Source of the DNA: Paucidesulfovibrio sp050251775 | GTDB taxonomy: Bacteria > Desulfobacterota > Desulfovibrionia > Desulfovibrionales > Desulfovibrionaceae | Direction: 5' to 3' | Length of the DNA stretch: 5,599 bases | NCBI GenBank assembly: GCA_050251775.1 | Contig: JBFWMD010000131.1 | Location: forward strand, 1-5,599 | In this document: piece by piece, positions 1-5,599 of the stretch | Numbering within the stretch: the stretch's first letter is position 1 | Layout of the letters: the number at the start of each line of letters is the position of its first letter | Made by a program: the position numbers and the translations under genes | Notes under the pieces: model-generated | Databases searched by the model: none | Told to the model about the DNA's origin: nothing | Seen by the model: only the letters and a program-made list of their open reading frames with translations

Positions 1-74
1 ACCGTCAGCATCTCCTCGTTTCCCTCCATGGCGTTCAGTCGAACGACCTTGAAGGGCTTGCCGGGGAGGGTCAA
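1..74 (-). CDS. Possible 5' end of a leftward gene (partial, uncertain)
   Basis: Read leftward, one frame is open from about position 104 to the window edge, and its last 24 codons have the G/C-ending codons of the neighbouring genes. It reads LPGKPFKVVRLNAMEGNEEMLTV near its end. Possible starts are TTG at 72-74, ATG at 27-29 and ATG at 9-11. The last has GAGGAG directly before it and GGAGG eleven bases upstream; none has a well-placed Shine-Dalgarno. A promoter-like sequence lies upstream at 107-136, which fits a leftward gene. The product is not recognisable from so few residues. A plus-strand gene tail ending before 190 cannot be excluded, because plus frames 1 and 3 are also open here, although they look less like coding sequence. 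Confidence 0.25.
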   Translation of the reverse strand, partial: MTLPGKPFKVVRLNAMEGNEEMLT

Positions 75-106
75 TTTTCGATGCCGATTACTGCGAAAGG
101 TGGGTC

Positions 107-136
107 ATTATTGCATGCCGATTCACAATTCAACAA
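107..136 (-). promoter_or_regulatory. Possible sigma-70-like promoter for a leftward gene
   Basis: On the minus strand a -10-like AATAAT (107-112, five of six matches to TATAAT) is preceded by TTGTTG (131-136, three of six matches to TTGACA) with an 18-base spacer. Transcription would run leftward toward the putative partial gene at the window edge. The region is AT-richer than the surrounding genes. It lies directly beyond the tRNA terminator, so the leftward gene would need its own promoter. The -35 match is weak. Confidence 0.3.
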
Positions 137-155
137 AAGAGGGAGGCTGGTGCAT

Positions 156-185
156 AAAAAAGGTTCCGAACTGAAGTCCGGAACC
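156..185 (-). terminator. Intrinsic terminator of the tRNA-Arg gene
   Basis: On the minus strand a 10-bp stem (GGTTCCGGAC pairing with GTTCGGAACC, one G-T wobble) closes a TTCA loop and is followed by six T residues (156-161 on the plus strand are all A). It begins ten bases after the encoded CCA end of the tRNA. This is a canonical rho-independent terminator, and its position shows the tRNA is transcribed as a single-gene unit. Confidence 0.9.
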
Positions 186-195
186 TAGAGGTCCT

Positions 196-273
196 TGGTG
201 CCCCCACCATGACTCGAACATGGGCTAACCGGGATTAGGAATCCCGTGCTCTATCCACCTGAGCTATGGGGGC
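196..273 (-). tRNA. tRNA-Arg (anticodon CCT)
   Basis: The minus strand folds into a complete cloverleaf. The acceptor stem GCCCCCA pairs with TGGGGGC, and the D stem is GCTC/GAGC. The anticodon stem CGGGA/TCCCG closes the loop TTCCTAA, whose anticodon CCT reads the arginine codon AGG. The T arm is CCATG/CATGG with loop TTCGAGT. The discriminator base is A and the terminal CCA is encoded. The variable region GTTAGC counts as six bases, one more than the common five, giving 78 bases in all. A promoter-like sequence stands upstream and an intrinsic terminator follows. Amino-acid identity rests on the anticodon. No integrase gene or duplicated 3' end of the tRNA is visible, so nothing suggests it is an occupied attachment site. 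Confidence 0.96.
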
Positions 274-289
274 GCGTTGTGGAGGAAAT

Positions 290-318
290 TTCTTAGGCGA
301 GGCCGGGGGCAAAATCAA
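290..318 (-). promoter_or_regulatory. Probable promoter of tRNA-Arg
   Basis: On the minus strand TTGATT (313-318, four of six matches to TTGACA) and TAAGAA (290-295, three of six matches to TATAAT) are separated by 17 bases. Sixteen bases lie between the -10 element and the mature tRNA 5' end at 273, so transcription would start roughly ten bases upstream of it, as expected for a short 5' leader removed by RNase P. Position and spacing support the call more than the -10 match does. Confidence 0.5.
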
Positions 319-379
319 GTGGAAAATAGTGTGGTGCCGGGGCGTTTTCGAATGCGGCGCTTTTGCGGCCGGGGCAGGA

Positions 380-400
380 ACGCGTTGAACATCAACGCGT
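380..400. repeat. Perfect 9+3+9 inverted repeat, operator-like
   Basis: ACGCGTTGA (380-388) and TCAACGCGT (392-400) are exact reverse complements separated by ACA. The right half of the left arm and the centre coincide with the proposed -35 element (385-390) of the promoter that reads into the receiver-TPR gene. A symmetric site at this position is typical of a repressor operator. No long T run follows it, so a terminator is unlikely. The protein that would bind it is not identifiable here. Confidence 0.6.
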
Positions 401-413
401 CATGGTGTATTTT
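385..413 (+). promoter_or_regulatory. Probable sigma-70 promoter for receiver-TPR gene and pgm
   Basis: TTGAAC (385-390) and TATTTT (408-413) each match four of six consensus bases and are exactly 17 bases apart. Transcription would begin near 420, leaving an untranslated leader of about 50 bases before the ATG at 472. The inverted repeat at 380-400 covers the -35 element, so access of RNA polymerase may be controlled. A promoter here also rules out the earlier in-frame start at 277. Confidence 0.5.
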
Positions 414-471
414 CCCGCTGTTGCCTGGTTTTTTCTTCATGTACAACGTGGTCGGTCACAGGGCGGTGCAA

Positions 472-1806
472 ATGGAAAAAGATACGCGGGATGCCATAGG
501 GAATGCAATTTTCGACTACGTCATGGCCGGGGGCAAGTTCGTTTCCCTGACCGAAGACTCGGGCTTTCTCGGGCTGATCAAGGATATCCTGCACCGCACC
601 CTCGGCCTGCCCCGCGATTGCTTCATCCAGCACACCCGTCTCGACGACGTCTTCGCCCTCCTGCATCAGGACGTCCACGCCCGCTACGTGGTCTGCCTGG
701 ACCGCAGCTCCCTGGAGCACAACCTTCCGCAGGTCATGGAGACCATTCTGCGCCTGTGCCCGGCCGTGCGCATCATCGTCCTGACCAAGGAGGTGGACCA
801 GTACACCACGGCACTGCTCATCGAGCAGGGCGCCCACAACATCATCACCAAGCCCATCTCCCTGGCCTCCTTCTCCGAGAAGCTGGCTTACACCATCGCG
901 CCCCAGGGGCGGCTCAGCAAGCTCATCGACAAGGGCAAGCGCTTCCTGGACGGCGGGAACTGGGGCGAAGCCCTTCTGGTGGCCGAAGACATCCTCAAGC
1001 AGAAGCCCGAGAGCGCGGCCGCCTACATGATCAAGGGCGACGCTTACCGCGGCATGGAGATGATGGACCGCGCCGAGGACATGTACCAAAAGGCCGCCCG
1101 CAGCTCCGAACTCTATCTGGCGCCCCTGAAGCGTCTGGCCGAGCTGTACGCCCAGTCCGGTGACCCGGTGAAGCAGCTCCAGTATCTGCGGCGTCTGAAC
1201 GAGATCAGCCCCCTGGACACCCAGCGCATCCTGAACATCGGCGAGCTCGAAATTTCCCGCGGCAACACGTCCCAGGCCGAGGAGATGTTCGAGCAGGTCA
1301 TGAAGCTGGCCAAGCGCGAGGCCGCGGACATGCTCTCCAACCTTTCCAGCCGTATCGCCACCATCTGCGCCAATCGCGACCCCGAGATGGCTATCCGTTA
1401 TTCCAAGCGCGCCCTGGACCTGCGCGGCGGCGACCTGTCGCCTTCGGACATCGCCACCGTGAACATCCTGGGCATCTCCCTGCGCAAGCAGGGCAAGTGG
1501 CGCGAGGCCATTGCCGAGTACCGCCGGGTTCTGGCCGTGGTCCCCGACAACCCGGGCCTGCTCTACAACATGGCCATGGCCTACAACGAGGGCGCCGAAG
1601 TGCCCAAGGCCCTGGCCATGGTCCGCAAGGCCCTGGAGATCGACCCCGGCCTGCCCGGCACGGGCAAGAACGTGGCCTACAACATCGGCGTCATTTTCGA
1701 GCGGTCGGGCCTGAGCGGCGAACCGTTTTTCAAGAAAGCCTACGAGCAGGATCCCAACGACAAGACCATGTGGGAGGCCCTCAAGCGTTCCCAGGCCCTG
1801 GCCTGA
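472..1806 (+). CDS. Receiver-domain protein with C-terminal TPR repeats
   Basis: The 444-residue protein has two parts. Residues about 20-140 resemble a response-regulator receiver domain: an acidic pair E28-D29 after the first strand, a candidate phospho-acceptor D77 at the end of strand three (YVVCLD), T105 after strand four (IIVLT), and the conserved K127-P128 after strand five. Residues about 150-430 are tetratricopeptide repeats; clear units start near 150, 183, 217, 249, 325, 361 and 397, with signatures such as GKWREAIAEYRRVL and VPKALAMVRKALEIDP. There is no DNA-binding, kinase or enzymatic output domain, no signal peptide and no membrane segment, so it is probably a cytoplasmic, phosphorylation-responsive scaffold; the partner is unknown. 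The start at 472 is chosen because the receiver fold begins soon after it and GGGCGG lies five bases upstream, though that is a weak ribosome site. ATG at 439 is in frame but has no Shine-Dalgarno. No histidine kinase gene is nearby. pgm follows after 72 bases and is probably co-transcribed. Confidence 0.88.
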   Translation: MEKDTRDAIGNAIFDYVMAGGKFVSLTEDSGFLGLIKDILHRTLGLPRDCFIQHTRLDDVFALLHQDVHARYVVCLDRSSLEHNLPQVMETILRLCPAVRIIVLTKEVDQYTTALLIEQGAHNIITKPISLASFSEKLAYTIAPQGRLSKLIDKGKRFLDGGNWGEALLVAEDILKQKPESAAAYMIKGDAYRGMEMMDRAEDMYQKAARSSELYLAPLKRLAELYAQSGDPVKQLQYLRRLNEISPLDTQRILNIGELEISRGNTSQAEEMFEQVMKLAKREAADMLSNLSSRIATICANRDPEMAIRYSKRALDLRGGDLSPSDIATVNILGISLRKQGKWREAIAEYRRVLAVVPDNPGLLYNMAMAYNEGAEVPKALAMVRKALEIDPGLPGTGKNVAYNIGVIFERSGLSGEPFFKKAYEQDPNDKTMWEALKRSQALA

Positions 1807-1817
1807 CCGGGCATTTC

Positions 1818-1837
1818 GTCCGGGAGCGCTGCCGGAC
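1818..1837. repeat. Near-palindrome in the receiver-TPR / pgm gap
   Basis: GTCCGG (1818-1823) and CCGGAC (1832-1837) flank an inner AGCGCT, giving a 20-base palindrome broken only by one G-G mismatch on each side of the centre. It starts 11 bases after the receiver-TPR stop and ends 29 bases before the pgm ribosome site. There is no T run, so it is unlikely to be a full terminator. As RNA it could form a hairpin that protects or separates the two parts of a shared transcript. No promoter is visible in the gap. Confidence 0.4.
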
Positions 1838-1866
1838 CGGCCTGCACCGTCGACCGATTCACCAAC

Positions 1867-1872
1867 AAGGAG
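1867..1872 (+). promoter_or_regulatory. Strong ribosome binding site of pgm
   Basis: AAGGAG lies six bases before the ATG at 1879, near-ideal sequence and spacing. It fixes the pgm start and contrasts with the weak site of the gene upstream, which suggests that phosphoglucomutase is made in greater amount from a shared transcript. Confidence 0.85.
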
Positions 1873-1878
1873 CATCTC

Positions 1879-3522
1879 ATGGCAAATCATCCCCTTGCCG
1901 GCCAGCCCGTGCCGGAGTCTCTGCGCATCAACGTGCCGAGACTGGTTTCCGACTACTATACCCTGCAGCCCGACCCGTCCGCTCCCGAACAGGCCGTGGC
2001 CTTCGGTACGTCCGGCCACCGCGGCTGCGCCGCCAGGGCGTCCTTCAACGAGGCGCATATCCTGGCCGTGGCCCGGGCCGTGTGCGAGTACCGCGCAGCG
2101 CAGGGCATCGACGGCCCCCTGTTCGTGGGCATGGACACCCACGCCCTGTCCGAGCCGGCCCAGCGCACGGTGCTCGAGGTGCTGGCCGCGGCCGGAGTGG
2201 ACTGCCGGTTCCAGAAGGGCTTCGGCTACACGCCCACGCCCGTCATCTCCCACGCCATTCTGACCTGGAACCGCGGCCGGACTTCGGGCCTGGCCGACGG
2301 CCTGGTCATCACCCCGTCCCACAACCCGCCCGAGGACGGCGGCATCAAGTACAACCCGCCCCACGGCGGCCCGGCCGGGACAGAGGTCACGGGCTGGATC
2401 GAGAAGCGCGCCAACGCCCTGCTGGGCGACACGGCTTCCGTAAAGCGCGTTTCCCTGCGCAAGGCCATCGGGCAGGGGCTGTGCCAGGAATACGATTTTC
2501 TTGGCCCCTACGTGCAGGATCTGGCCTCGGCCATCGACATGGAAGCCATCCGCGGCGCGGGCATCAGCATCGGCGTCGATCCCCTGGGCGGGGCCGCGCA
2601 CGCCTACTGGGAGCCCATCGCCGACCGCTACAAGCTCGATATCCGCGTGGTCAGCACCGTGGTCGATCCGGCCTTCATGTTCATGAGCCTGGATAAGGAC
2701 GGCAAGATCCGCATGGACTGCTCCTCGGCCGCGGCCATGGCCAAGCTCATCGCCCTGAAGGACGGGTTTTCCGTGGCCTTCGCCAACGACCCTGACGCCG
2801 ACCGCCACGGTATCGTCACGGCCGGGCACGGCCTTCTGAACCCCAACCACTACCTGTCCGTGGCCATCGACTATCTCCTGACCCACCGCCCGGACTGGCC
2901 CGTCTCGGCCTGGGTGGGCAAGACCCTGGTGACCAGTTCCATGGTCGACCGCGTGGTCGCGAGCCACGGCCGCTCGGTGCGCGAGGTGCCCGTGGGCTTC
3001 AAGTGGTTCGTGGACGACCTGCTGGCCGGGACGTGCTGCTTCGGCGGGGAGGAGAGCGCGGGCGCGTCTTTCCTGCGCCGGGACGGAAGCGTCTGGACGA
3101 CGGACAAGGACGGCCTGCTTCTGAACCTGCTGGCGGCGGAGATCACGGCCGTGACGGGCAAGGACCCGGGCGACATCTACGCGCAGCTGGAGGCCCGCCA
3201 CGGCAGCCCCATCTACGAGCGCCTGCAGGCACCGGCGAACATGGCCCAGAAGAAGCTCCTCTCGACCCTGTCCGCGGACCAGGTGACCACGGCGGAGCTG
3301 GCCGGGGAGCCCATCCTGGCCAGGATCACCCACGCTCCCGGCAACGGCGCGGCCATCGGCGGCCTCAAGGTCGTGACGGAAAACGGCTGGTTCGCGGCGC
3401 GTCCGTCGGGCACCGAGGACATGTACAAGATCTACGTGGAGAGCTTCCTGGGCCGCGGGCACCTGGAACGCATCAAGACCGAGGCCCAGGCCATGGTCGA
3501 CGGGGTGCTGGCCGGAGCCTGA
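1879..3522 (+). CDS. pgm: Phosphoglucomutase, alpha-D-glucose phosphate-specific
   Basis: This cytoplasmic enzyme interconverts glucose-1-phosphate and glucose-6-phosphate, linking glycolysis to glycogen, nucleotide-sugar and surface polysaccharide synthesis. The 547-residue protein matches the E. coli Pgm type (546 residues) along its whole length. Key sites in order are FGTSGHRG (42-49), the catalytic loop TPSHNPPEDGG with the phosphorylated serine S147, the magnesium-binding loop DPDADRHG with D304, D306 and D308, the sugar-binding GEESAG (390-395), and the C-terminal phosphate-binding RPSGTEDMYKIY starting at R508. All active-site residues needed for the alpha-D-phosphohexomutase mechanism are present, so it should be active. 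GEESAGASF and the close match to E. coli Pgm argue for phosphoglucomutase rather than phosphomannomutase or phosphoglucosamine mutase. The start is set by AAGGAG six bases upstream. A strong hairpin follows the stop by 32 bases. It is likely the second gene of a two-gene transcript with the receiver-TPR gene. Confidence 0.98.
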   Translation: MANHPLAGQPVPESLRINVPRLVSDYYTLQPDPSAPEQAVAFGTSGHRGCAARASFNEAHILAVARAVCEYRAAQGIDGPLFVGMDTHALSEPAQRTVLEVLAAAGVDCRFQKGFGYTPTPVISHAILTWNRGRTSGLADGLVITPSHNPPEDGGIKYNPPHGGPAGTEVTGWIEKRANALLGDTASVKRVSLRKAIGQGLCQEYDFLGPYVQDLASAIDMEAIRGAGISIGVDPLGGAAHAYWEPIADRYKLDIRVVSTVVDPAFMFMSLDKDGKIRMDCSSAAAMAKLIALKDGFSVAFANDPDADRHGIVTAGHGLLNPNHYLSVAIDYLLTHRPDWPVSAWVGKTLVTSSMVDRVVASHGRSVREVPVGFKWFVDDLLAGTCCFGGEESAGASFLRRDGSVWTTDKDGLLLNLLAAEITAVTGKDPGDIYAQLEARHGSPIYERLQAPANMAQKKLLSTLSADQVTTAELAGEPILARITHAPGNGAAIGGLKVVTENGWFAARPSGTEDMYKIYVESFLGRGHLERIKTEAQAMVDGVLAGA

Positions 3523-3554
3523 TCGGTTCGAAACACACGATTTCGTGAATGAAG

Positions 3555-3588
3555 GGAGCCTGCCGTCCGGTTGCGGACGGCAGGCTCC
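3555..3588. terminator. Probable bidirectional terminator between convergent genes
   Basis: A perfect 15-bp stem, GGAGCCTGCCGTCCG with its exact complement, closes a four-base GTTG loop. It lies 32 bases after the pgm stop and 69 bases beyond the stop of the convergent sigma-54 activator gene. The tails are poor in T on both sides (TGCTTTG rightward, CTTCATTC leftward), so efficiency of intrinsic termination is uncertain. Stem strength and the convergent setting support termination of both genes. Confidence 0.7.
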
Positions 3589-3657
3589 TGCTTTGTGCGG
3601 CAGTGGGAAAAGGAGCGGCGGGGCCGGGTCCGGCTGGTATCCGGAAGTCGGCTTGCC

Positions 3658-5599
3658 CTAAGAGCGCAGCGAGGAGAGGTCCAGCCCGTGCTTTCGGATA
3701 TGGGCGTATATGGTCACGCGCGACATGCCCACCAGCTTCGCGGCGGCCTGCACGTTGCCCCCGGTCTGGCGCAGGGCGTCGATGATCGGGGAGGCGCTGT
3801 CATTGGCCTGGTGCTCGGTTTGACCGGTCATATCATACGTGCCGATGGCGGCCCTTTCCCTCGGCGGACGGATGGCCTGCGCTATGTCATGGCGCGACAG
3901 CACGTCGCCACCGGCGCCGAGCACCGCCCGATAGAGAATGTGCTCCAGTTCGCGCACATTGCCCGGCCATGTGTGGGCTTTGAGCTCAAAGGCCGCGCCT
4001 TCATCCATGCTGTGCACGGTTTTGAGCAGTTTCCGGGAGGCCTGCCGCAGAAAATGGTGCGCCAGCAGGACAACGTCCTCGCCGCGTTCACGCAGGGGCG
4101 GAACATGAATGGCGAGCACATGCAGGCGATAGTAGAGATCAAGCCTGAAGGTGCCCTGGCTGACGGCCTCGGACAGGTCGCGGTGCGTGGCCGCGATGAT
4201 GCGGACATCGACACGTTCGGCACGCCTGCCGCCCACGCGCATGACTTCCCCCTCCTGCAGCACGCGCAGCAGATTGGCCTGCGCCGCGAGGGGCATGTCT
4301 CCGATTTCATCCAGAAAGAGGGTGCCGCCGTGGGCCTGCATGAATTTGCCGGGAGCCCCCTTGCTGCTGGCCCCGGTGAAGGCGCCGGGCTCGTACCCGA
4401 ACAGCTCGCTCTGAATCAGATTTTCCGGGATGGCCCCGCAGTTCAGCGAAATGAATGGCTGATGCCCCCGGTCGCTGTGATGGTGCATGGCCTGGGCGAA
4501 CAGTTCCTTGCCGACCCCGCTTTCGCCGAGAACCAGGACGGGCAGGTCGTTGCGGCTTGTGGTCATGGCCTGCTGGATGGCGAAGCGCATGACCTCGGAC
4601 TGCCCCAGGATGCTGGAAAACGCGTACCGGGTGTCATGCCGCCTGCCGCCGGAGGTTTTTTCGGGCAGCTGCTTTTCACGGATGATGATGCATCGTCCGC
4701 CGTCCCGGATCGCGGTGGAGGACAGGGTGCATTGCCGCTGCCGTCCGTCGGGACTGTGAATGGTGCAGCTGTGTGTGCCGGGAGCTTCGGCAGTGTCCGT
4801 GGAAAAGGTGACCAGATCTGCGAAGGAAAGGTGGCTGTACTCCCCGTTGAGGCCCAGCAGGTGTCGGGCCTGGTTGTTCATCGTGCGCGTGCAGCCATGA
4901 CTGTCGAGCATGACCACGGCTTCCTGGGGAAGGTTCATGATGACCCGCTGCTCGTGCAGGAGCTGGCGGGTCAGCATCTTTTCACGGAGGGCTCTGGCCG
5001 CCGCGACCACGAGACGGAACGTGTGGAAATGGAACTTGTCGCGCTCGATGGCCAGGGACAGTGTGCCGATGAGTTCGTTGCTCTGATTGAAAATGGGCGC
5101 CGAAGAGCAGGCCCAGCCGTCATACCACGGCGCGTAGTGCTCCGGCCCCAGGACGCAGACGGCAACCTGCTCTTCAAGGCAGATGCCCATGGATGTGGTG
5201 CCGTCGATGTTTTCGCGGCTGACCAGTCCGCGCAGGGGGCATGTCGCCCCGGAGCCGAAACCCGGACTGTAGCCGGCGGTATGCAGGTACACGCCGTCGG
5301 CATCGGTCAGGATGATGCAGCTGCGGGCCGCGACCATGTCGGCCAGAAGGGTTTCGATGATTTCTTCGGCGCACTCCACGAAGAACGCGTTGCGGGCCAG
5401 GACGGCGCGCAGCTGTGATCCGCCGAGAAGGGGGTTCGGCGAGCCGGACAGGGGAACCCGGGCCTCCCGGGAGCGCTGCCACGAACGCAGGATGTTCGGG
5501 CGTACGTGGGATAGCTGTGTCGGCGTATGGTGGTGGAAGTTTTCCCGCTCCGTTTCGATAATGCTCCAGAGATTCCCGGCAAAATGTCCTTCGGTGGTC
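3658..5599 (-). CDS. AcoR-like sigma-54-dependent activator (5' end outside window)
   Basis: This gene encodes an enhancer-binding protein that uses ATP hydrolysis to open sigma-54 RNA polymerase promoters. The frame stays open to the right edge (first full codon at 5598), giving 646 visible residues numbered from there. In order: RPNILRSWQRSRE (33-45), the N-terminal signature of AcoR-type regulators; a GAF domain (about 75-205) with GTTSMG and a CSSAPI motif; a PAS-like domain (about 215-305); a AAA+ domain (about 327-560) with Walker A GESGVGKE (358-365), an intact sigma-54-contacting GAFTGA (405-410), Walker B LFLDEIGD with D430-E431, and WPGNVREL (544-551); and a Fis-type helix-turn-helix (about 612-639, NVQAAAKLVGMSRVTIYAHI). 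There is no receiver domain, so it probably senses a small molecule or redox state directly. GTG at 5379 is not the true start, because the SWQRS region lies upstream of it in frame. Ten cysteines fall before the AAA+ domain. The ligand and target genes are unknown; the stop codon is TAG at 3658-3660. Confidence 0.95.
   Translation of the reverse strand, partial: TTEGHFAGNLWSIIETERENFHHHTPTQLSHVRPNILRSWQRSREARVPLSGSPNPLLGGSQLRAVLARNAFFVECAEEIIETLLADMVAARSCIILTDADGVYLHTAGYSPGFGSGATCPLRGLVSRENIDGTTSMGICLEEQVAVCVLGPEHYAPWYDGWACSSAPIFNQSNELIGTLSLAIERDKFHFHTFRLVVAAARALREKMLTRQLLHEQRVIMNLPQEAVVMLDSHGCTRTMNNQARHLLGLNGEYSHLSFADLVTFSTDTAEAPGTHSCTIHSPDGRQRQCTLSSTAIRDGGRCIIIREKQLPEKTSGGRRHDTRYAFSSILGQSEVMRFAIQQAMTTSRNDLPVLVLGESGVGKELFAQAMHHHSDRGHQPFISLNCGAIPENLIQSELFGYEPGAFTGASSKGAPGKFMQAHGGTLFLDEIGDMPLAAQANLLRVLQEGEVMRVGGRRAERVDVRIIAATHRDLSEAVSQGTFRLDLYYRLHVLAIHVPPLRERGEDVVLLAHHFLRQASRKLLKTVHSMDEGAAFELKAHTWPGNVRELEHILYRAVLGAGGDVLSRHDIAQAIRPPRERAAIGTYDMTGQTEHQANDSASPIIDALRQTGGNVQAAAKLVGMSRVTIYAHIRKHGLDLSSLRS

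Noticed and set aside
156..273. tRNA 3' end as an occupied integration site
   Set aside because: No second copy of the tRNA 3' sequence, no integrase and no mobile-element gene are seen in the window; the tRNA is followed at once by its own terminator.
277..471. N-terminal extension of the receiver-TPR protein from ATG at 277
   Set aside because: The start lies four bases from the tRNA 5' end, inside the tRNA promoter region and upstream of the proposed promoter and palindrome. The 65 extra residues resemble no receiver sequence and no ribosome site precedes the ATG.
274..471. A sigma-54 (-24/-12) promoter in the intergenic region that the activator could control
   Set aside because: I found no GG-N10-GC arrangement resembling TGGCAC-N5-TTGC by eye; the elements present fit a sigma-70-type promoter instead.
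1497..2696. A 399-codon plus-strand open frame overlapping two genes
   Set aside because: It is an off-frame reading of the receiver-TPR gene and pgm, rich in R, G, P and H, without any recognisable domain.
400..3462. A 1020-codon open frame on the minus strand
   Set aside because: It lies antisense to the receiver-TPR gene and pgm, both clearly recognised. Its protein is low-complexity (rich in G, A, V, H, L, Q), as expected for the complement of GC-rich genes, and shows no domain.
5377..5379. GTG at 5379 as the start of the sigma-54 activator
   Set aside because: The same frame continues upstream to the window edge and contains the AcoR-type NILRSWQRSRE signature, so the real start is outside the window.
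3571..5418. A 615-codon open frame on the plus strand
   Set aside because: It is antisense to the sigma-54 activator, whose Walker A, GAFTGA, Walker B and helix-turn-helix motifs prove the minus-strand reading. It also starts inside the terminator hairpin.

Overview
The window is GC-rich, with a strong G/C bias at third codon positions in its three clear protein genes. The mix of an orphan receiver-TPR protein, an E. coli-type phosphoglucomutase and a GAF/PAS sigma-54 activator would fit a deltaproteobacterium of the Desulfovibrio kind. That placement is an inference from gene style, not proven by any marker gene here. Nothing in the window suggests a phage, plasmid or insertion sequence.

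Layout from left to right. Positions 1-155 hold a possible promoter and possibly the first codons of a gene that runs leftward out of the window. Positions 156-273 carry a complete minus-strand tRNA-Arg (anticodon CCT) with a promoter on its 5' side and a strong intrinsic terminator just after its encoded CCA. Positions 274-471 form a divergent intergenic region. It holds the tRNA promoter and, facing the other way, a sigma-70-like promoter whose -35 element is overlapped by a perfect 9+3+9 inverted repeat. Positions 472-1806 encode a receiver-domain protein with a long TPR array. After 72 bases, positions 1879-3522 encode phosphoglucomutase, with an excellent ribosome binding site. Positions 3523-3657 lie between convergent genes and contain a 15-bp perfect hairpin that probably terminates transcription from both sides. 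Positions 3658-5599 encode, on the minus strand, most of an AcoR-like sigma-54-dependent activator whose first codons lie beyond the right edge.

How the genes may work together: the receiver-TPR gene and pgm are probably co-transcribed from the promoter near 385-413, since no promoter is evident in the 72-base gap. This pairs a possible scaffold or signalling protein with the enzyme that links glucose-6-phosphate to glucose-1-phosphate, and so to glycogen and surface sugars. No functional link between the two proteins can be shown from sequence. The sigma-54 activator is convergent with pgm, so its targets most likely lie outside the window, to the right.

I see ordinary chromosomal content and no clear undescribed system. 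The points most worth checking are the operator-like palindrome over the promoter, the orphan receiver-TPR protein, and the cysteine-rich sensory half of the activator.
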